From: Acidimicrobiales bacterium
GTDB taxonomy: Bacteria; Actinomycetota; Acidimicrobiia; Acidimicrobiales; Aldehydirespiratoraceae
Direction of reading: 5' to 3'
Assembly (NCBI GenBank): GCA_029246685.1
Contig: JAQWMR010000005.1
Location: forward strand, 1-64,000
Length of the DNA stretch: 64,000 bases
Position 1 is the first letter of the stretch, and the number at the start of each line of letters is the position of its first letter. Below, one piece after another: positions 8,427 to 18,607 of the stretch. Below the pieces are notes generated by a model. That model searched no databases and had not been told where the DNA came from. It saw only the letters and a list, made by a program, of their open reading frames with translations. Both the position numbers and the translations under genes were made by a program.

Positions 8427-9470
8427 ATGCGCATTCTCGTCACCGGCGGATGTGGCTTCATCGGTTCCGCAGTGGTTCGCCACCTCGTCAACGATACGCA
8501 ACATGAGGTCATCAACGTCGACAAGATGACCTACGCAGCAACGCTCGGGAGCGTTCAGACAGTTGCTGGAAGCGATCGCTACCTGCATCTCGAAACTGAC
8601 ATCTGCAATCGCGAACACGTCGAAGAAATATTCAACGAACACCGGCCAGACGCGGTCATGCACCTAGCCGCCGAAAGCCATGTCGACCGTTCTATTGATG
8701 GACCCGAGCAATTTCTTCAGACGAACGTTGTCGGGACGATGCACCTGCTTCAGGCTGCCCGCAATCGCATGGGAGCCTCCGATAGCGAGTTCCGATTTCT
8801 TCATGTCTCGACAGACGAAGTCTTCGGCGCCCTTGCCCATGACGATGCGCCATTCACCGAAAGCACCCCGTACTCCCCCCGCTCGCCCTATTCAGCCTCA
8901 AAGGCTTCGGCGGACCATCTGGTGAGGGCGTGGGGCGAGACCTACGACATGCCGGTCTTGATCACCAACTGCTCGAACAATTATGGACCCTTCCACTTCC
9001 CGGAGAAATTAATTCCCCTCGTCACGTTGAAGGCGATCGCCGGACAACCGCTTCCGATCTACGGAACTGGGGAAAATGTCCGTGACTGGCTTTTCGTCGA
9101 AGACCACGCAGCCGCGCTCGTCACCGTATTGACGAAAGGCACAGTGGGCGAGACTTACCTCGTAGGAGGGAACGCTGAGCGAACGAACCTCGACGTTGTT
9201 CATTCCATCTGCGATCTCGTCGACAAGCAACTAGGCGTTTCCCCTCAGGGGCCTCGCCGGCGTCTCATCGAATTCGTCCCCGATCGCCCAGGCCACGACC
9301 TTCGTTACGCGATCGACTCATCGAAGCTGCAACATGAGCTCGGTTGGCGTCCGACAGTGACCTTCGATGAGGGCTTGGCCCGAACGATTGACTGGTATAT
9401 CGACCACGATGCCTGGTGGCGGCCGATTCAGGACGGCACGTATGCCGGTGGCCGGCTCGGCCTTTCGTGA
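8427..9470 (+). CDS. rfbB: dTDP-glucose 4,6-dehydratase
   Basis: A 347-residue extended SDR. It has the NAD-binding [10 protein letters not shown] at the N-terminus, [19 protein letters not shown] (Thr/Asp/Glu catalytic trio of RmlB) and [12 protein letters not shown] with Tyr and Lys. It converts dTDP-glucose to dTDP-4-keto-6-deoxyglucose, the first committed step of dTDP-rhamnose. Start is 2 bp after the rfbC stop; its stop overlaps the GTG start of rfbD (GTGA). Confidence 0.95.
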   Translation: MRILVTGGCGFIGSAVVRHLVNDTQHEVINVDKMTYAATLGSVQTVAGSDRYLHLETDICNREHVEEIFNEHRPDAVMHLAAESHVDRSIDGPEQFLQTNVVGTMHLLQAARNRMGASDSEFRFLHVSTDEVFGALAHDDAPFTESTPYSPRSPYSASKASADHLVRAWGETYDMPVLITNCSNNYGPFHFPEKLIPLVTLKAIAGQPLPIYGTGENVRDWLFVEDHAAALVTVLTKGTVGETYLVGGNAERTNLDVVHSICDLVDKQLGVSPQGPRRRLIEFVPDRPGHDLRYAIDSSKLQHELGWRPTVTFDEGLARTIDWYIDHDAWWRPIQDGTYAGGRLGLS

Positions 9471-10336
9471 CTTCCGTTCTCGTTACGGGTGGCGACGGTC
9501 AAGTCGGTCGCTCCATACTCGACATAGCCGACGATCACCGCTTCCGACACTTATCTCTTGCCGTCCTGGGTCGTCGAGAATGTGACATAACCGACCAAAA
9601 GTCAGTTGCGGCGGCTATCGAGGCGCTTGATCCAGCCGTGATCATAAACGCCGCTGGGTATACCGCGGTTGACTCAGCCGAGAGCGATCCGGAGGCGGCG
9701 ATGCGTGTCAATCGAGACGGAGTCGCCCACCTCGCCGCCTATGACGACCGCCGTCTCATCCAGCTTTCGACCGACTATGTCTTCGACGGAACGAAATCCA
9801 GCTGGTACACCGAGTCTGATCCCGTAGCTCCGCTCGGGGTATACGGTGAGACAAAGTGGCTTGGAGAACAAGCTGCGTCGACAAATCCCAGGCACCTCAC
9901 GCTGCGCACCTCGTGGGTCTATGCCGCCCACGGGACTAACTTCGTGAAGACGATGTTGCAGTTGGGGGCGCACCGCAGACACGTACAAGTTGTCGACGAT
10001 CAGACTGGATGCCCGACCAGCGCTCACGACATTGCGGTCGCGCTGCTCCAACTTGTCGACTATGACCTCAAGGGGGTTTTCCACCTTGCCGGTTCTGAGG
10101 ACGTGACTTGGTGCGAGTTCGCCACTGCAATCTTCAATACGGCCCAACTCGACGTTGTAGTGGAGCCAACGACAACGGCCAACTACTCAACCCCGGCACC
10201 TCGCCCAGAAAACAGTCGTCTCGATAGTTCAACCCTTGCCGCTGCGACTGGAATCCGTTTACCAGGTTGGCGTTCATCACTCCCTCGCGTAGTTGATGCA
10301 CTCCAACACTCTGCTCACACAAGGACAAGATCATGA
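9467..10336 (+). CDS. rfbD: dTDP-4-dehydrorhamnose reductase
   Basis: A 289-residue RmlD-type reductase. It starts with GTG at 9467 reading [14 protein letters not shown]; the frame is open further upstream inside rfbB, but only this start places the GxxGxxG motif at the N-terminus and gives the 4-bp overlap used throughout the operon. Other marks are [19 protein letters not shown] (Tyr/Lys) and LRTSWVYA. It reduces the 4-keto group with NAD(P)H to give dTDP-L-rhamnose. The stop overlaps rfbA (ATGA). Confidence 0.95.
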   Translation: MTSVLVTGGDGQVGRSILDIADDHRFRHLSLAVLGRRECDITDQKSVAAAIEALDPAVIINAAGYTAVDSAESDPEAAMRVNRDGVAHLAAYDDRRLIQLSTDYVFDGTKSSWYTESDPVAPLGVYGETKWLGEQAASTNPRHLTLRTSWVYAAHGTNFVKTMLQLGAHRRHVQVVDDQTGCPTSAHDIAVALLQLVDYDLKGVFHLAGSEDVTWCEFATAIFNTAQLDVVVEPTTTANYSTPAPRPENSRLDSSTLAAATGIRLPGWRSSLPRVVDALQHSAHTRTRS

Positions 10337-11235
10337 CCAAAGGCATCGTGCTCGCAGGCGGCACAGGCACCCGACTTCACCCGCTCACAATGGCGGCGTC
10401 AAAGCAATTATTGCCCGTCTACGACAAGCCAATGATCTACTACCCGCTTTCAGTCTTGATGCTCGCCGGAATCAGAGAGATCCTGCTCATCACGACACCA
10501 CTCGACCGGCCCGCATTCGAGCGACTGCTCGGCAGCGGTGAGCAGTGGGGAATTGAACTGTCGTACGCAACGCAGGCTGAGCCGAATGGGATCGCTGAGG
10601 CGTTCCTTATCGGCGAGCAATTCATTGACGGTCAGGCGTGCGCGCTCATACTCGGGGACAATCTCTTCTACGGAGGCGGCTTTCACGAGCAGCTCATCAA
10701 CGCAGCAGCCGCCACGAGCGGCGCGCTCGTCTTCGCCAAAGAGGTCAACGACCCCACTCGCTATGGCGTCGTTGACTTCGATGAGACCGGAAGAGCACTC
10801 TCAATCGAAGAAAAGCCAAGTCATCCGAGAAGTAACTGGGCGGTGACCGGTCTCTACTTCTACGACCGAGATGTCGTCGAAGTCGCAAAGTCCATCACGC
10901 CCTCCGGACGCGGAGAACTAGAAATCACCACCGTCAACCAGGCCTACTTAGAGCGTGGCGATCTCCATGTGGTGCAGATGGGTCGTGGCCAAGCGTGGCT
11001 TGACACCGGCACATTCGCCTCGCTCGTTGAAGCCGGCGAATTTGTCAGGGTGTTGGAGACCCGCCAACGACTCAAAATCGGGTCCCCGGAGGACGTTGCA
11101 TTTGAGAAAGGCTTCATCACGGCTGCGCAACTCCGAGACTTGGCGGCGCCACTGCTCAAGTCCGGCTATGGCAATGTGCTCCACGAGCGAGCCGAGCGAG
11201 CGCTCGAAGGCGAAGGTGACCTCACCTACGAGTGA
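10333..11235 (+). CDS. rfbA: Glucose-1-phosphate thymidylyltransferase
   Basis: A 300-residue nucleotidyltransferase with the signature [33 protein letters not shown] and LGDNLFYG. It makes dTDP-glucose from dTTP and glucose-1-phosphate and is normally feedback-inhibited by dTDP-rhamnose. It closes the rfbCBDA operon. Its last 14 bp overlap the end of the convergent glycosyltransferase, so the two transcripts meet tail to tail with no visible terminator. Confidence 0.95.
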   Translation: MTKGIVLAGGTGTRLHPLTMAASKQLLPVYDKPMIYYPLSVLMLAGIREILLITTPLDRPAFERLLGSGEQWGIELSYATQAEPNGIAEAFLIGEQFIDGQACALILGDNLFYGGGFHEQLINAAAATSGALVFAKEVNDPTRYGVVDFDETGRALSIEEKPSHPRSNWAVTGLYFYDRDVVEVAKSITPSGRGELEITTVNQAYLERGDLHVVQMGRGQAWLDTGTFASLVEAGEFVRVLETRQRLKIGSPEDVAFEKGFITAAQLRDLAAPLLKSGYGNVLHERAERALEGEGDLTYE

Positions 11236-11983
11236 GAAAACTCCACGTCGCTCTGATCGAACCGAACCGGACGGGACGACGCACGACAAACATGAACCGG
11301 GCAAACCAGGCCAACCGCTTACCGAATACCCGGTCCAGGACCGCGGCACGATGATCAAGCAGACCCCCGGCGTGCCCCGACGATTGACCCGGATGGATCG
11401 CGACGGGAATTGGCAGGGTTCGCCCTACGACTCCTGCAGCTAGCAAATCGGTAATGAAGACGTACTCATCGCCGATCTGAATCTGCGACCCCGCCCCAAA
11501 TTTAGGATCGAACCAAACGTCCGCTGTTTGTTGTGCAGAGCAACGCACAACAAGTTCAATCGTTCCAGCCCGAGCTGAATTCCAACGGCTCAGCCTCTTA
11601 CTGCGGGACGCAAAGCGCTTCCGAAGGGCGCCTCGTTCGTCAAGTGATTGACAAAGCACGACGCCAATTTCCGGGTTGCGATCGAGATAGTCGATAACGC
11701 TATCGACACCGACTGAGATAACGGAGCTATCAGCGTCAGCGAACAACAGGAACTCCGTTCGAGCAAGCTCGAGCACACGATTTCGGCTCTTGGCCACCCC
11801 AGTCGTGTCGAGCGTCTCAACGCGGACATCAGGTCGTCTATAGAGGGGAGCCGAGCCTCCCTGAACCACAACGACGATTTCTCGATCGCTGTTTGGCGCA
11901 GGGAGATCCAACTGCGCCACATCGCTCGCAAGTGCCGAAATCCCTAAAGTCAGACGAGGCTGAGGCTCGATGGTCGATGTCAC
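11222..11983 (-). CDS. Glycosyltransferase family 2 protein
   Basis: A 253-residue predicted cytoplasmic glycosyltransferase. It has the GT-A pattern [12 protein letters not shown]...EIVVVVQGG at the N-terminus, [13 protein letters not shown] and [10 protein letters not shown], the DxD-type metal/nucleotide motif. The donor could be the dTDP-rhamnose made next door, but that is inference. The only plausible start is GTG at 11983, and the DNA immediately upstream is the broken end of a helicase fragment, so its native promoter may have been lost or replaced in the rearrangement. Confidence 0.7.
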   Translation of the reverse strand: MTSTIEPQPRLTLGISALASDVAQLDLPAPNSDREIVVVVQGGSAPLYRRPDVRVETLDTTGVAKSRNRVLELARTEFLLFADADSSVISVGVDSVIDYLDRNPEIGVVLCQSLDERGALRKRFASRSKRLSRWNSARAGTIELVVRCSAQQTADVWFDPKFGAGSQIQIGDEYVFITDLLAAGVVGRTLPIPVAIHPGQSSGHAGGLLDHRAAVLDRVFGKRLAWFARFMFVVRRPVRFGSIRATWSFLTRR

Positions 11984-11999
11984 ACCGGGGACGGTACTG

Positions 12000-12224
12000 C
12001 GCCCACAGAAAGGCCGACAGGGTCTTGCCCGTGCCGGTCGGAGCGAGGATCAGGGTGTGGTCACCGTTCGCGATCGCAGGCCAGCCCTTGTGCTGCGGCG
12101 CAGTGGCTTCCCGGAAGGTGGAGGTGAACCACTCGCGCACCGGGTCGGCGAACGCCACCACCGGTTTGCGTGACGCGACCCGCTTCCCAGTCGGCCGCCG
12201 AGCGCTGACGCTGCTCGTCGCCAT
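12000..12224 (-). pseudogene. N-terminal remnant of an Lhr-type DEAD/DEAH helicase
   Basis: About 75 codons resembling the start of an ATP-dependent helicase of the Lhr family: VREWFTSTFREATAPQHKGW followed by Walker A LAPTGTGKT and LSAFLWA. After about position 12000 the frame stops matching and runs into the upstream side of the GT2 gene. The rest of the helicase (normally many hundred residues) is absent from the window. It overlaps, on the opposite strand, an MBOAT fragment. This is a truncated gene start left by recombination; it is not expected to be functional. Confidence 0.7.
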
Positions 12225-12309
12225 GGTCGCCTGGGTGTTCTTCCGTGCGCCGGACGTCGACACAGCAGCCTCAATCGTGGTGAAGATGTTCGCCTTTGAT
12301 AGCGGGGGC
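12187..12309 (+). pseudogene. Internal remnant of an MBOAT-family O-acyltransferase
   Basis: About 40 codons reading RRALTLLVAMVAWVFFRAPD and VDTAASIVVKMF, the typical penultimate membrane helix of AlgI-like MBOAT acyltransferases. There is no start, catalytic His region or C-terminal end. It is in frame with the following FkbM fragment, so together they form a chimeric open frame that almost certainly is not a real protein. O-acyltransferases of this kind are common in exopolysaccharide loci, so this may be a remnant of an earlier version of the neighbouring locus. Confidence 0.65.
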
Positions 12310-12723
12310 CTGGAACCGGAACTCACCCGGTCACTGATGGACTTCGCCACCGACATCGAGGTGCTCCACGACGACATGGTGTCGCTGCCCAAGGCTCGCC
12401 GAGGGTCGGTGAAGATCGGGGAACGGATGTTCCTCGACATCTTCGAACGCATCGGTGGACGTCACATCATCGAAGCCGGTGGCAACGACGGGCGACGCAC
12501 ACGTCACTTCCTCGGCTCGACGGACGCATTGATCCACGTCTTCGAGCCCAACGTCTTCGCCTGCCCCGGGTTCGAGGAGATCTTCTCGAACGAGCAGCTC
12601 TTCTTCAATGCCTACGGCCTGACAATCACAGCCGTCGACTATGCGCTCGGCGCGAAAGTGGACGTGACCCGACGCCCCGAGCTGGGGCGCTACGGCGTAA
12701 CCACGCTCATTCCACTCGACTAA
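12310..12723 (+). pseudogene. N-terminal remnant of an FkbM-family methyltransferase
   Basis: About 137 codons with RMFLDIFERIGGRHIIEAGG (SAM-binding loop type), NDGRRTRHFLGS and HVFEPNVFACPGFEEIF, as in FkbM methyltransferases that decorate glycans. The frame ends at a TAA after GRYGVTTLIPLD, far short of the usual 230-280 residues, and the expected C-terminal half (D-x-E and following) is missing. It abuts the stop of the next minus-strand gene, which marks the other end of the rearranged segment. Some translation is possible but no function is expected. Confidence 0.65.
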
Positions 12724-13670
12724 TCGGCCACTCGACTGATCGAGCGGACCTGCCACTCGGCTCCCGGCTTGGCCGGAAGCCCGCCAGGTTCACCGCAGGC
12801 AATCGTGGGGACCGCCCGGCCGTCGACGACGTCCACCTGCCACGTCCCGACATCCGTCGTGATCGTCGCAGCCTCGCCGTCAACCACCACCGTTCGAGCC
12901 GTGTGATCGAAGGACCAGTCATCGATCTCCGCCATGACCGCCCGTTCGGCGACCTGCGCAGGACCGGGCTCAGCGCCGATCCAGCCGCGACACCGTCGGG
13001 CGACGGCACCGGGCGAGAGCGCCCCGTTCAGAATGCCGACCATCTCGGCGGTCGTGACCATGCCCCACATCCGCCCGTCGGGCAGCGTGACCCCTGTGGG
13101 CGCCAAGCGATGTCCGCCGGTGTGGCTGACGCGCCGAATCGGGACGATCGAGCCAGCATCGCGAAGCTCGGACTCGAGCGCCATACCCCGGGTGCCGCAG
13201 CAGACATCGTGGCTGCCCTGCGTGCAGAGCAGCAGTTCGCGACGGCGAGCAGAGTCGACAACGGTGGTCGGTGAGCAGTCGAGGCTCTCGGCGATCAGGA
13301 CGGTGAGGAGATCGATCACATCACCCGGATCAACACCCACCGGACGAACATGATGTTCGGTACGAGCGAACGACCCGTCGGCCGCCAGCCGGTGGGTGAC
13401 GACACGCCCGATGCCGTCATCGAGCGGGACCGCGGCGAGCACGCGAATACGGCGCCCCGCAGCCTCCGCGTCCATGACCAGCTCTGGCACGGCGGTGTAG
13501 CCCTCCTTTGCCCAGACCGGCTTGGGCCACGGCAAGGGCATGTCGACCACGATCAGTTCGTCGACCCAGAGGGCGGAGCCGCCCGGGTCGAGATCGATGC
13601 GTTCGGCATGCGCGGCACAGCGCTCGGACTCGTCCGCCGGCGGCAGCAAGGTTGCGTCGTATGCGGTCAT
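12720..13670 (-). CDS. Sucrase/ferredoxin-like family protein
   Basis: A 316-residue protein of the sucrase/ferredoxin-like family (Apd1-related thioredoxin-like fold). Characteristic are CTQGSHDVCCGTRG (about residues 149-162), with three closely spaced Cys, and VSHTGGHRLAPTG, whose His residues resemble the Cys/His iron-sulfur ligation described for this family. The biochemical role in bacteria is not settled; some relatives bind a [2Fe-2S] cluster. The gene is coupled to the upstream HelD-like helicase by a 4-bp overlap (13667-13670). Confidence 0.8.
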   Translation of the reverse strand: MTAYDATLLPPADESERCAAHAERIDLDPGGSALWVDELIVVDMPLPWPKPVWAKEGYTAVPELVMDAEAAGRRIRVLAAVPLDDGIGRVVTHRLAADGSFARTEHHVRPVGVDPGDVIDLLTVLIAESLDCSPTTVVDSARRRELLLCTQGSHDVCCGTRGMALESELRDAGSIVPIRRVSHTGGHRLAPTGVTLPDGRMWGMVTTAEMVGILNGALSPGAVARRCRGWIGAEPGPAQVAERAVMAEIDDWSFDHTARTVVVDGEAATITTDVGTWQVDVVDGRAVPTIACGEPGGLPAKPGAEWQVRSISRVAD

Positions 13671-15733
13671 GCGTCCGTCAGGATCTCAGGTAGCGGGTCG
13701 CGATGCACGACCGCGATGCGCTTCGTCGCGCGGGTCAACGCGACGTACAACGAGCGAATGCCCTGCCGCTCCTCGGCGACGATCCGACCCGGCTCGACGA
13801 TCACGGCGGCGTCGACCTCCAGTCCCTTCACGAGCCGAACCGGGACGACGGTGACCTGCTGATCGAGACCGTGGCGCGTCGGTCCTCCGACCGGAATCTC
13901 ATGGGCGTCGAAGGCCGCGTTCACCTCAGCGACCAGAGAGTCCGGCACAACGACCGCGACATTGCCTTCGACGACCGCGCCGAGTTCGACCCGCACCACC
14001 TCGACCAGGTCGTCGCGCAGGTTGTCGGTCGAGATGATCCGCGGCGCGTCGCCGTCTTCGCGGACTGGCTGCGGAGGGCGAAAGCCCGGCGCCGCAATCG
14101 GCAGCAGCTTGTTGGCGAGCGCCATCGCCGGGCCGGGGATCCGGTATCCGATCGTGAGCTCGCGATGGCGAGGCTCGCGCTTCTCCGGCAGAGCGGACAC
14201 GGTCGTGTCCCAACCGTCGTTGGCCCAGGCCCCGGTCGCCTGCGCGACGTCGCCGACGACGGTCATCGAACCGTTGAGGGAACGACGAGCGACGGTTCGC
14301 AGCTCCATCGGCGAGAGATCCTGAGCCTCGTCGATGCAGATGTGGCCATACGTCCGCACCGCATCCTCATCACGCTTGCCCGGGCGGTACCCGAGCAGCG
14401 CACGGGCCTCGTCGAGCAGCGGCACGTCCTGGAAACGCCAAATGACGTCGGAGGCATGGTCGATACGAGGCCGATGGAGCCGTTGGATCTCCTCGTCGGC
14501 GAACCGGCCGCGGTTGGCCGAGCTGAGCAGCGCCCGCGAACCGTAGAGATCGTGCAGCAGATGGGCCGGCGACAGCACCGGCCACATCGCGTCGAGCGCC
14601 TCGCGTACGGGCAGCTCGTGGCGGATGCGTTCACGAACGGTCGCCGCGTCGACATGACGTCGAGCACTCGCCGCCAAACGTTCGAAAAACAGTTCCTCGA
14701 CGATCTTACGGCCGGAGTTGTGGCCCCGGGATCGTCGCCGGGCCTCCTTGATGATCCCGATGGTCTGCGCCGCGGTGATGCGGAGGTTCTGGACGCCGAA
14801 CCCGATCTGGAGATCGTGGCGCAGCGGGCGTTCCCTGTCGTGCATGGCTTGCGCCAACACCTTCACCATTCGGAGGTCGCCCTTGACCCGCGCGGTTGCC
14901 TCGTCGTCGAGTTGATCGACCCGCACCTTCGGCCGCAACAGATCAGCGAGCACGGCGATGTCGACACCGGCCTCGCCGAGCGACGGCAGCACTTGTTCGA
15001 TGTAGGCCACGAAGAGCCGGTTCGGGCCGAGCACGAGGACACCCTGGCCCTCGAGCGGGAACCGGTGCGTGTAGAGCAGGTATGCGGCGCGATGCAGGGC
15101 GACGACCGTCTTGCCCGTACCGGGACCGCCCTGAACCACGAGCACCCCAGGCATCGGGGCACGGATGATCTCGTCCTGCTCGCCCTGGATCGTGGCGACG
15201 ATGTCACCGAGCCGCCCGGTCCGCGACGCCTCGATCGCCGCAATCAACGCGCCCTGGCCGCGGGTACCGAGGTCCTCGGCGTTCACATCGCGGAGATCGC
15301 CGAACAGTTCGTCGTCGAGGCCGAGGAGGGTCCGGCCCCGCGTCGCGAAGTACCGGCGTCGCTCCAGATCCATCGGCTCGCGGCCGGTGGCCCGGTAGAA
15401 CGGCTCGGCCACGGGGGCTCGCCAGTCCACCACAACGGGATCCTGCTCGCGGTCCCAGACGCCGAGGCGCCCGATGTAGAAACGTTCGTCGGTGTCGGCG
15501 ATGTCGATGCGACCGAAGACCAGCGACCGGTCGCCGAGGTTGAGCTGCGTCAGCCGGTTCACCGCGCCTTCCAGCATCGATTCGCGCTCGAATCGATGCT
15601 GTGTGGTGCCGCCCTGCTGGGCTTCGTGGGTGCCCGTGACGCGATGGGCCCGCTCACGCGCATCCTCGAGGCACGCGTAGGCGAAGTCCAAGTACGCCTG
15701 CTCGGCGTCGAGTTCGGGGTGGCGATCGGACAC
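13667..15733 (-). CDS. HelD/HelR-type UvrD-like ATPase (RNA polymerase recycling)
   Basis: A 688-residue superfamily 1 helicase-like ATPase. It has a long N-terminal region with DRSLVFGRID and YIGRLGVWDREQDPVVVDWR (shared by HelD proteins), Walker A QGGPGTGKTVVALHRAAYLL near residue 210, Walker B CIDEAQDLSP, and the C-terminal motif YVALTRATKR. HelD/HelR removes RNA polymerase from stalled or rifampicin-bound complexes in Gram-positive bacteria; assignment to that role rests on the N-terminal signature. It is divergent from the patatin gene and coupled to the sucrase/ferredoxin-like gene downstream. Confidence 0.8.
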   Translation of the reverse strand: MSDRHPELDAEQAYLDFAYACLEDARERAHRVTGTHEAQQGGTTQHRFERESMLEGAVNRLTQLNLGDRSLVFGRIDIADTDERFYIGRLGVWDREQDPVVVDWRAPVAEPFYRATGREPMDLERRRYFATRGRTLLGLDDELFGDLRDVNAEDLGTRGQGALIAAIEASRTGRLGDIVATIQGEQDEIIRAPMPGVLVVQGGPGTGKTVVALHRAAYLLYTHRFPLEGQGVLVLGPNRLFVAYIEQVLPSLGEAGVDIAVLADLLRPKVRVDQLDDEATARVKGDLRMVKVLAQAMHDRERPLRHDLQIGFGVQNLRITAAQTIGIIKEARRRSRGHNSGRKIVEELFFERLAASARRHVDAATVRERIRHELPVREALDAMWPVLSPAHLLHDLYGSRALLSSANRGRFADEEIQRLHRPRIDHASDVIWRFQDVPLLDEARALLGYRPGKRDEDAVRTYGHICIDEAQDLSPMELRTVARRSLNGSMTVVGDVAQATGAWANDGWDTTVSALPEKREPRHRELTIGYRIPGPAMALANKLLPIAAPGFRPPQPVREDGDAPRIISTDNLRDDLVEVVRVELGAVVEGNVAVVVPDSLVAEVNAAFDAHEIPVGGPTRHGLDQQVTVVPVRLVKGLEVDAAVIVEPGRIVAEERQGIRSLYVALTRATKRIAVVHRDPLPEILTDA

Positions 15734-15818
15734 GGGTGGGGGCGAACTCCCGGGGATGGGGAAACAGTCCAGTGTAGCGGTGCCCGAAGACCGCCCGACA
15801 GTCGTACCCTACGGTCAG

Positions 15819-16763
15819 ATGTTCTCGATCGGAGTGGTTCTCAGCGCCGGCGGCATGCTCGGTGATCCCTGGCACGCCGGCGTTCTCGGCCGCCTCGAAG
15901 AGGTCACCGGCTGGGACACCCGCACGGCCGATCTGATGGTGGGAACGTCTGCCGGATCGATCACCGCCGTCACCATTCGCGCCGGCGTGGCGGCAATCGA
16001 CCGCAAGGCCCACTTCGAAGGCGGACCGGTGTCCGCCGAGGCCCAAGCGATCTACGAGCGAATCGTCACACCGTACGAAGAGCCGCCCGTCGACCGGGAC
16101 TGGCGACCAAGCTCCCCGAAGATGGCGCTCAAGGCTGCCTGGCCCCCGTGGAAGACGGACCCGATCCGCTTCGCCGTAGCCAACCTGCCGAGGGGCGCCC
16201 GCTCGGGTGAGCCGCTCGAGACACGGATGAACGAGCTCCACCCTGGCCCGTGGACTGCAGACCCCACCTGGATCGTGGCCGTCCGGCTCGCCGACGGCCG
16301 ACGGGTGGTATTCGGCCGCGACGACATCCGGGGCAACGTGGGGCAGGCCGTCCGGTCGTCGACAGCGGTTCCCGGCGTCTATGTGCCCGGTAGTGTCGGC
16401 GAGCGGGAGTATGTCGACGGCGGCGTCCACTCCTCCACCAACGCGGACCTCACCGCGATGCTCGGATTCGACCTCGTGATCATCAGCTCCGCGATGACCG
16501 CCACCGAAGACAGCCGTTCGATCACCTCCCCACAGCGGACGTGGTGGAGTCGCAAGCTGGACGACGAAGTGGCGGAAATCCGCAGTCGCGGCACCGCCGT
16601 CGCCGTCATCCAACCCGATGCCGACACGCTCCCGGCGCTCGACAAGGAGGCGGATGACGCTCGCGTCGCCGCCACTCAGGCCGGCGCGACCGCAGCCGAC
16701 ACCGCACTTGCAGGCCCTGACGGAGTCGGCATGCGGGAACTGATCGCCAGAGCGGCCGTCTAG
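15819..16763 (+). CDS. Patatin-like phospholipase
   Basis: A serine hydrolase of the patatin family. VLSAGGMLGDPWHAGVL is the oxyanion loop, MVGTSAGS holds the GxSxG nucleophile Ser and REYVDGGV holds the Asp of the Ser-Asp dyad. It probably cleaves phospholipid or acylglycerol esters. I chose the ATG at 15819 because it puts the oxyanion loop next to the N-terminus as in relatives; an ATG at 15756 would add 21 residues without recognisable content and leave only 22 bp to the divergent helicase gene. The stop overlaps the convergent M23-like gene. Confidence 0.8.
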   Translation: MFSIGVVLSAGGMLGDPWHAGVLGRLEEVTGWDTRTADLMVGTSAGSITAVTIRAGVAAIDRKAHFEGGPVSAEAQAIYERIVTPYEEPPVDRDWRPSSPKMALKAAWPPWKTDPIRFAVANLPRGARSGEPLETRMNELHPGPWTADPTWIVAVRLADGRRVVFGRDDIRGNVGQAVRSSTAVPGVYVPGSVGEREYVDGGVHSSTNADLTAMLGFDLVIISSAMTATEDSRSITSPQRTWWSRKLDDEVAEIRSRGTAVAVIQPDADTLPALDKEADDARVAATQAGATAADTALAGPDGVGMRELIARAAV

Positions 16764-17502
16764 CAGCCGCCGCCTGAGCCGCTCGGAATGTCCGGGATGC
16801 TCGGGTCGACCACTTCGATGTGGACATGGGGATTCGACGGTTCTGCAGTGAAATCGTCGACCTGCGACACGAACGGGAGCCGCCGCGAGTTCGGCGAGAT
16901 CGGCGTCACGCCGGCAACCAACTCGTCGCCGACCTGCACATAGATCGTCTCCATGTGGAAGACCTTGACCTCCCAGCCGGGCGCATTGTCGGGTTCGATC
17001 ACGACGAAGTGGTCCTCGTGGTCGCAGTAGGGATGTAGCCGCCGGCTCGGATGACCGTTCCCGTGACGGGTGAGCGAATCTCGGCCGTCGGGTCGACGAC
17101 CACGTCAGCCGCGCCCGTTCGTTCCGTATTGCGACCCCGATCCTCCAGCACCGTCGACGGCGCCGAACTCTCCATCGTGAACTGGCCCTGCGAGCCGTCG
17201 TGGCCGGACTGGTGGAATCCGATGTGTTCGACGCGAGCGGCGGGATGCGTGAGCGTCAACGGCCCGACCGTCGTCATCGGCGTGTAGTCCTGCGAGTGAT
17301 AGACGGCCGGCGGCGATGTCGTGGTGGTGGGCGCCGCCGTCGTGGAGGTGGTCGACGTGGTCGTCGTGGAAGTCGTCGTTGTCGAGCTCGTCACCGCGTC
17401 GGACGACGGCTCGAGCGCGGGCAGTGGCTCGACGCTGACGTCGCCGGTGCCACACGCCGCGACGGTGAGGAGCAACGCCGGGGGGCGGGCGAGCATCGAC
17501 AT
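16760..17502 (-). CDS. M23-peptidase-like lipoprotein, frameshifted
   Basis: A secreted lipoprotein with an M23/LytM-like domain, split over two frames. The N-terminal part has a signal with lipobox VAACG and a Ser/Thr-rich linker, then [12 protein letters not shown] and [15 protein letters not shown]. The frame then fails, and the other frame continues with [34 protein letters not shown] and PHVHIEVVD. Adding one base to the GGG at 17030-17032 restores one protein of about 245 residues. M23 domains bind Zn and cut peptidoglycan cross-links; HVH and the upstream His/Asp are compatible but catalysis is unproven. It may be a sequencing error rather than a true mutation. Confidence 0.65.
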
Positions 17503-17566
17503 CCGTTCGACGTTAGTGGTCGGCCCACTGCCGCTCGGCGCGCCCCGCGTCGGTAGCCTCAGGGCC

Positions 17567-18607
17567 ATGACAGGCCGCTTCGACGATCACTCATTCATCC
17601 GGGCGTGCCGTGGCCTACCCCACGACCAGGTCCCTGTGTGGTTCATGCGCCAGGCCGGTCGCTCGTTGCCGGAGTATCGGGCGATCCGCGGCACCGGCAC
17701 GATCCTCGATGCCATCGCGGACCCCGACCTCTCCACCGAAATCACGCTCCAGCCGGTCCGTCGCTACGGGGTCGACGCGGCGATCCTGTATTCCGACATC
17801 GTCGTGCCCGCCCACGCCGTGGGCTTCGGGCTCACCGTCACTCCGGGTGTCGGCCCCGAGGTCGAACGCCCGTTCAGAGCGGCCGAGGACCTCGATCGCC
17901 TCCGCCCCCTCGAGCCGGAGGCGGATACGCCGTACGTGCTCGAAACGGTCCGCCAGCTCGTCGCTGAGCTCGACGTCCCGCTGATCGGATTCGCCGGCGC
18001 CCCGTTCACCGTGGCGTCGTATCTGATCGAGGGCCGCCCGTCTCGCGACTACATCAACACCAAGGGCCTGATGTTCACCAACGAGCCGCTCTGGCACGCG
18101 TTGATGGACCGGCTCGCCGACATGGCCATCGCCTCGCTGCGGTCCCAGATCGACGCGGGTGCGTCCGCCATCCAGCTGTTCGACTCCTGGGCCGGTGCAC
18201 TCTCGCCGCCGCAATACGAGCGCTATGTCCTCCCCCACTCCTCAAAGGTCCTCGCTGGCGTCGCCGACACCGGGGTGCCACGAATCCACTTCGGTGTCAC
18301 CACCGGCGAGCTGCTCGAACTGATCCGCGATGCCGGAGCCGACGTCGTCGGTGTGGACTGGAGGGTCCCGATCGATCGCGCCCGGGCCCGGCTCGGCGAC
18401 ATCGCCCTGCAGGGGAACCTCGATCCCACGATGGTGCTCGCCGGAGCCGCCGCGGCCGTCGAGGGCACTCGAGACGTGCTCGCCCGCAACGACGGCCACC
18501 CCGGCCACATCTTCAACCTGGGCCATGGGGTGACGCCGGACTGCGATCCCGCCGTGTTGGCCGAGGTCGTTCGGGTCGTCCATACCGAGGGCTGCATCAA
18601 CCCGTGA
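17567..18607 (+). CDS. hemE: Uroporphyrinogen decarboxylase
   Basis: A 346-residue HemE. It has the signature [15 protein letters not shown] near the N-terminus (Arg residues bind substrate carboxylates), LYSDIVVP with the catalytic Asp, FAGAPFT and the C-terminal NLGHGVTP. It decarboxylates uroporphyrinogen III to coproporphyrinogen III. The ATG at 17567 matches the family N-terminus; open frame upstream is antisense to the lipoprotein gene. The stop overlaps the GTG start of hemY. Confidence 0.95.
   Translation: MTGRFDDHSFIRACRGLPHDQVPVWFMRQAGRSLPEYRAIRGTGTILDAIADPDLSTEITLQPVRRYGVDAAILYSDIVVPAHAVGFGLTVTPGVGPEVERPFRAAEDLDRLRPLEPEADTPYVLETVRQLVAELDVPLIGFAGAPFTVASYLIEGRPSRDYINTKGLMFTNEPLWHALMDRLADMAIASLRSQIDAGASAIQLFDSWAGALSPPQYERYVLPHSSKVLAGVADTGVPRIHFGVTTGELLELIRDAGADVVGVDWRVPIDRARARLGDIALQGNLDPTMVLAGAAAAVEGTRDVLARNDGHPGHIFNLGHGVTPDCDPAVLAEVVRVVHTEGCINP

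Noticed and set aside
13703..15865. A 720-codon open frame antisense to the HelD-like helicase
   Set aside because: Arg/His/Asp-rich with no recognisable domain; it is a by-product of GC-rich codon use opposite a well-supported gene.
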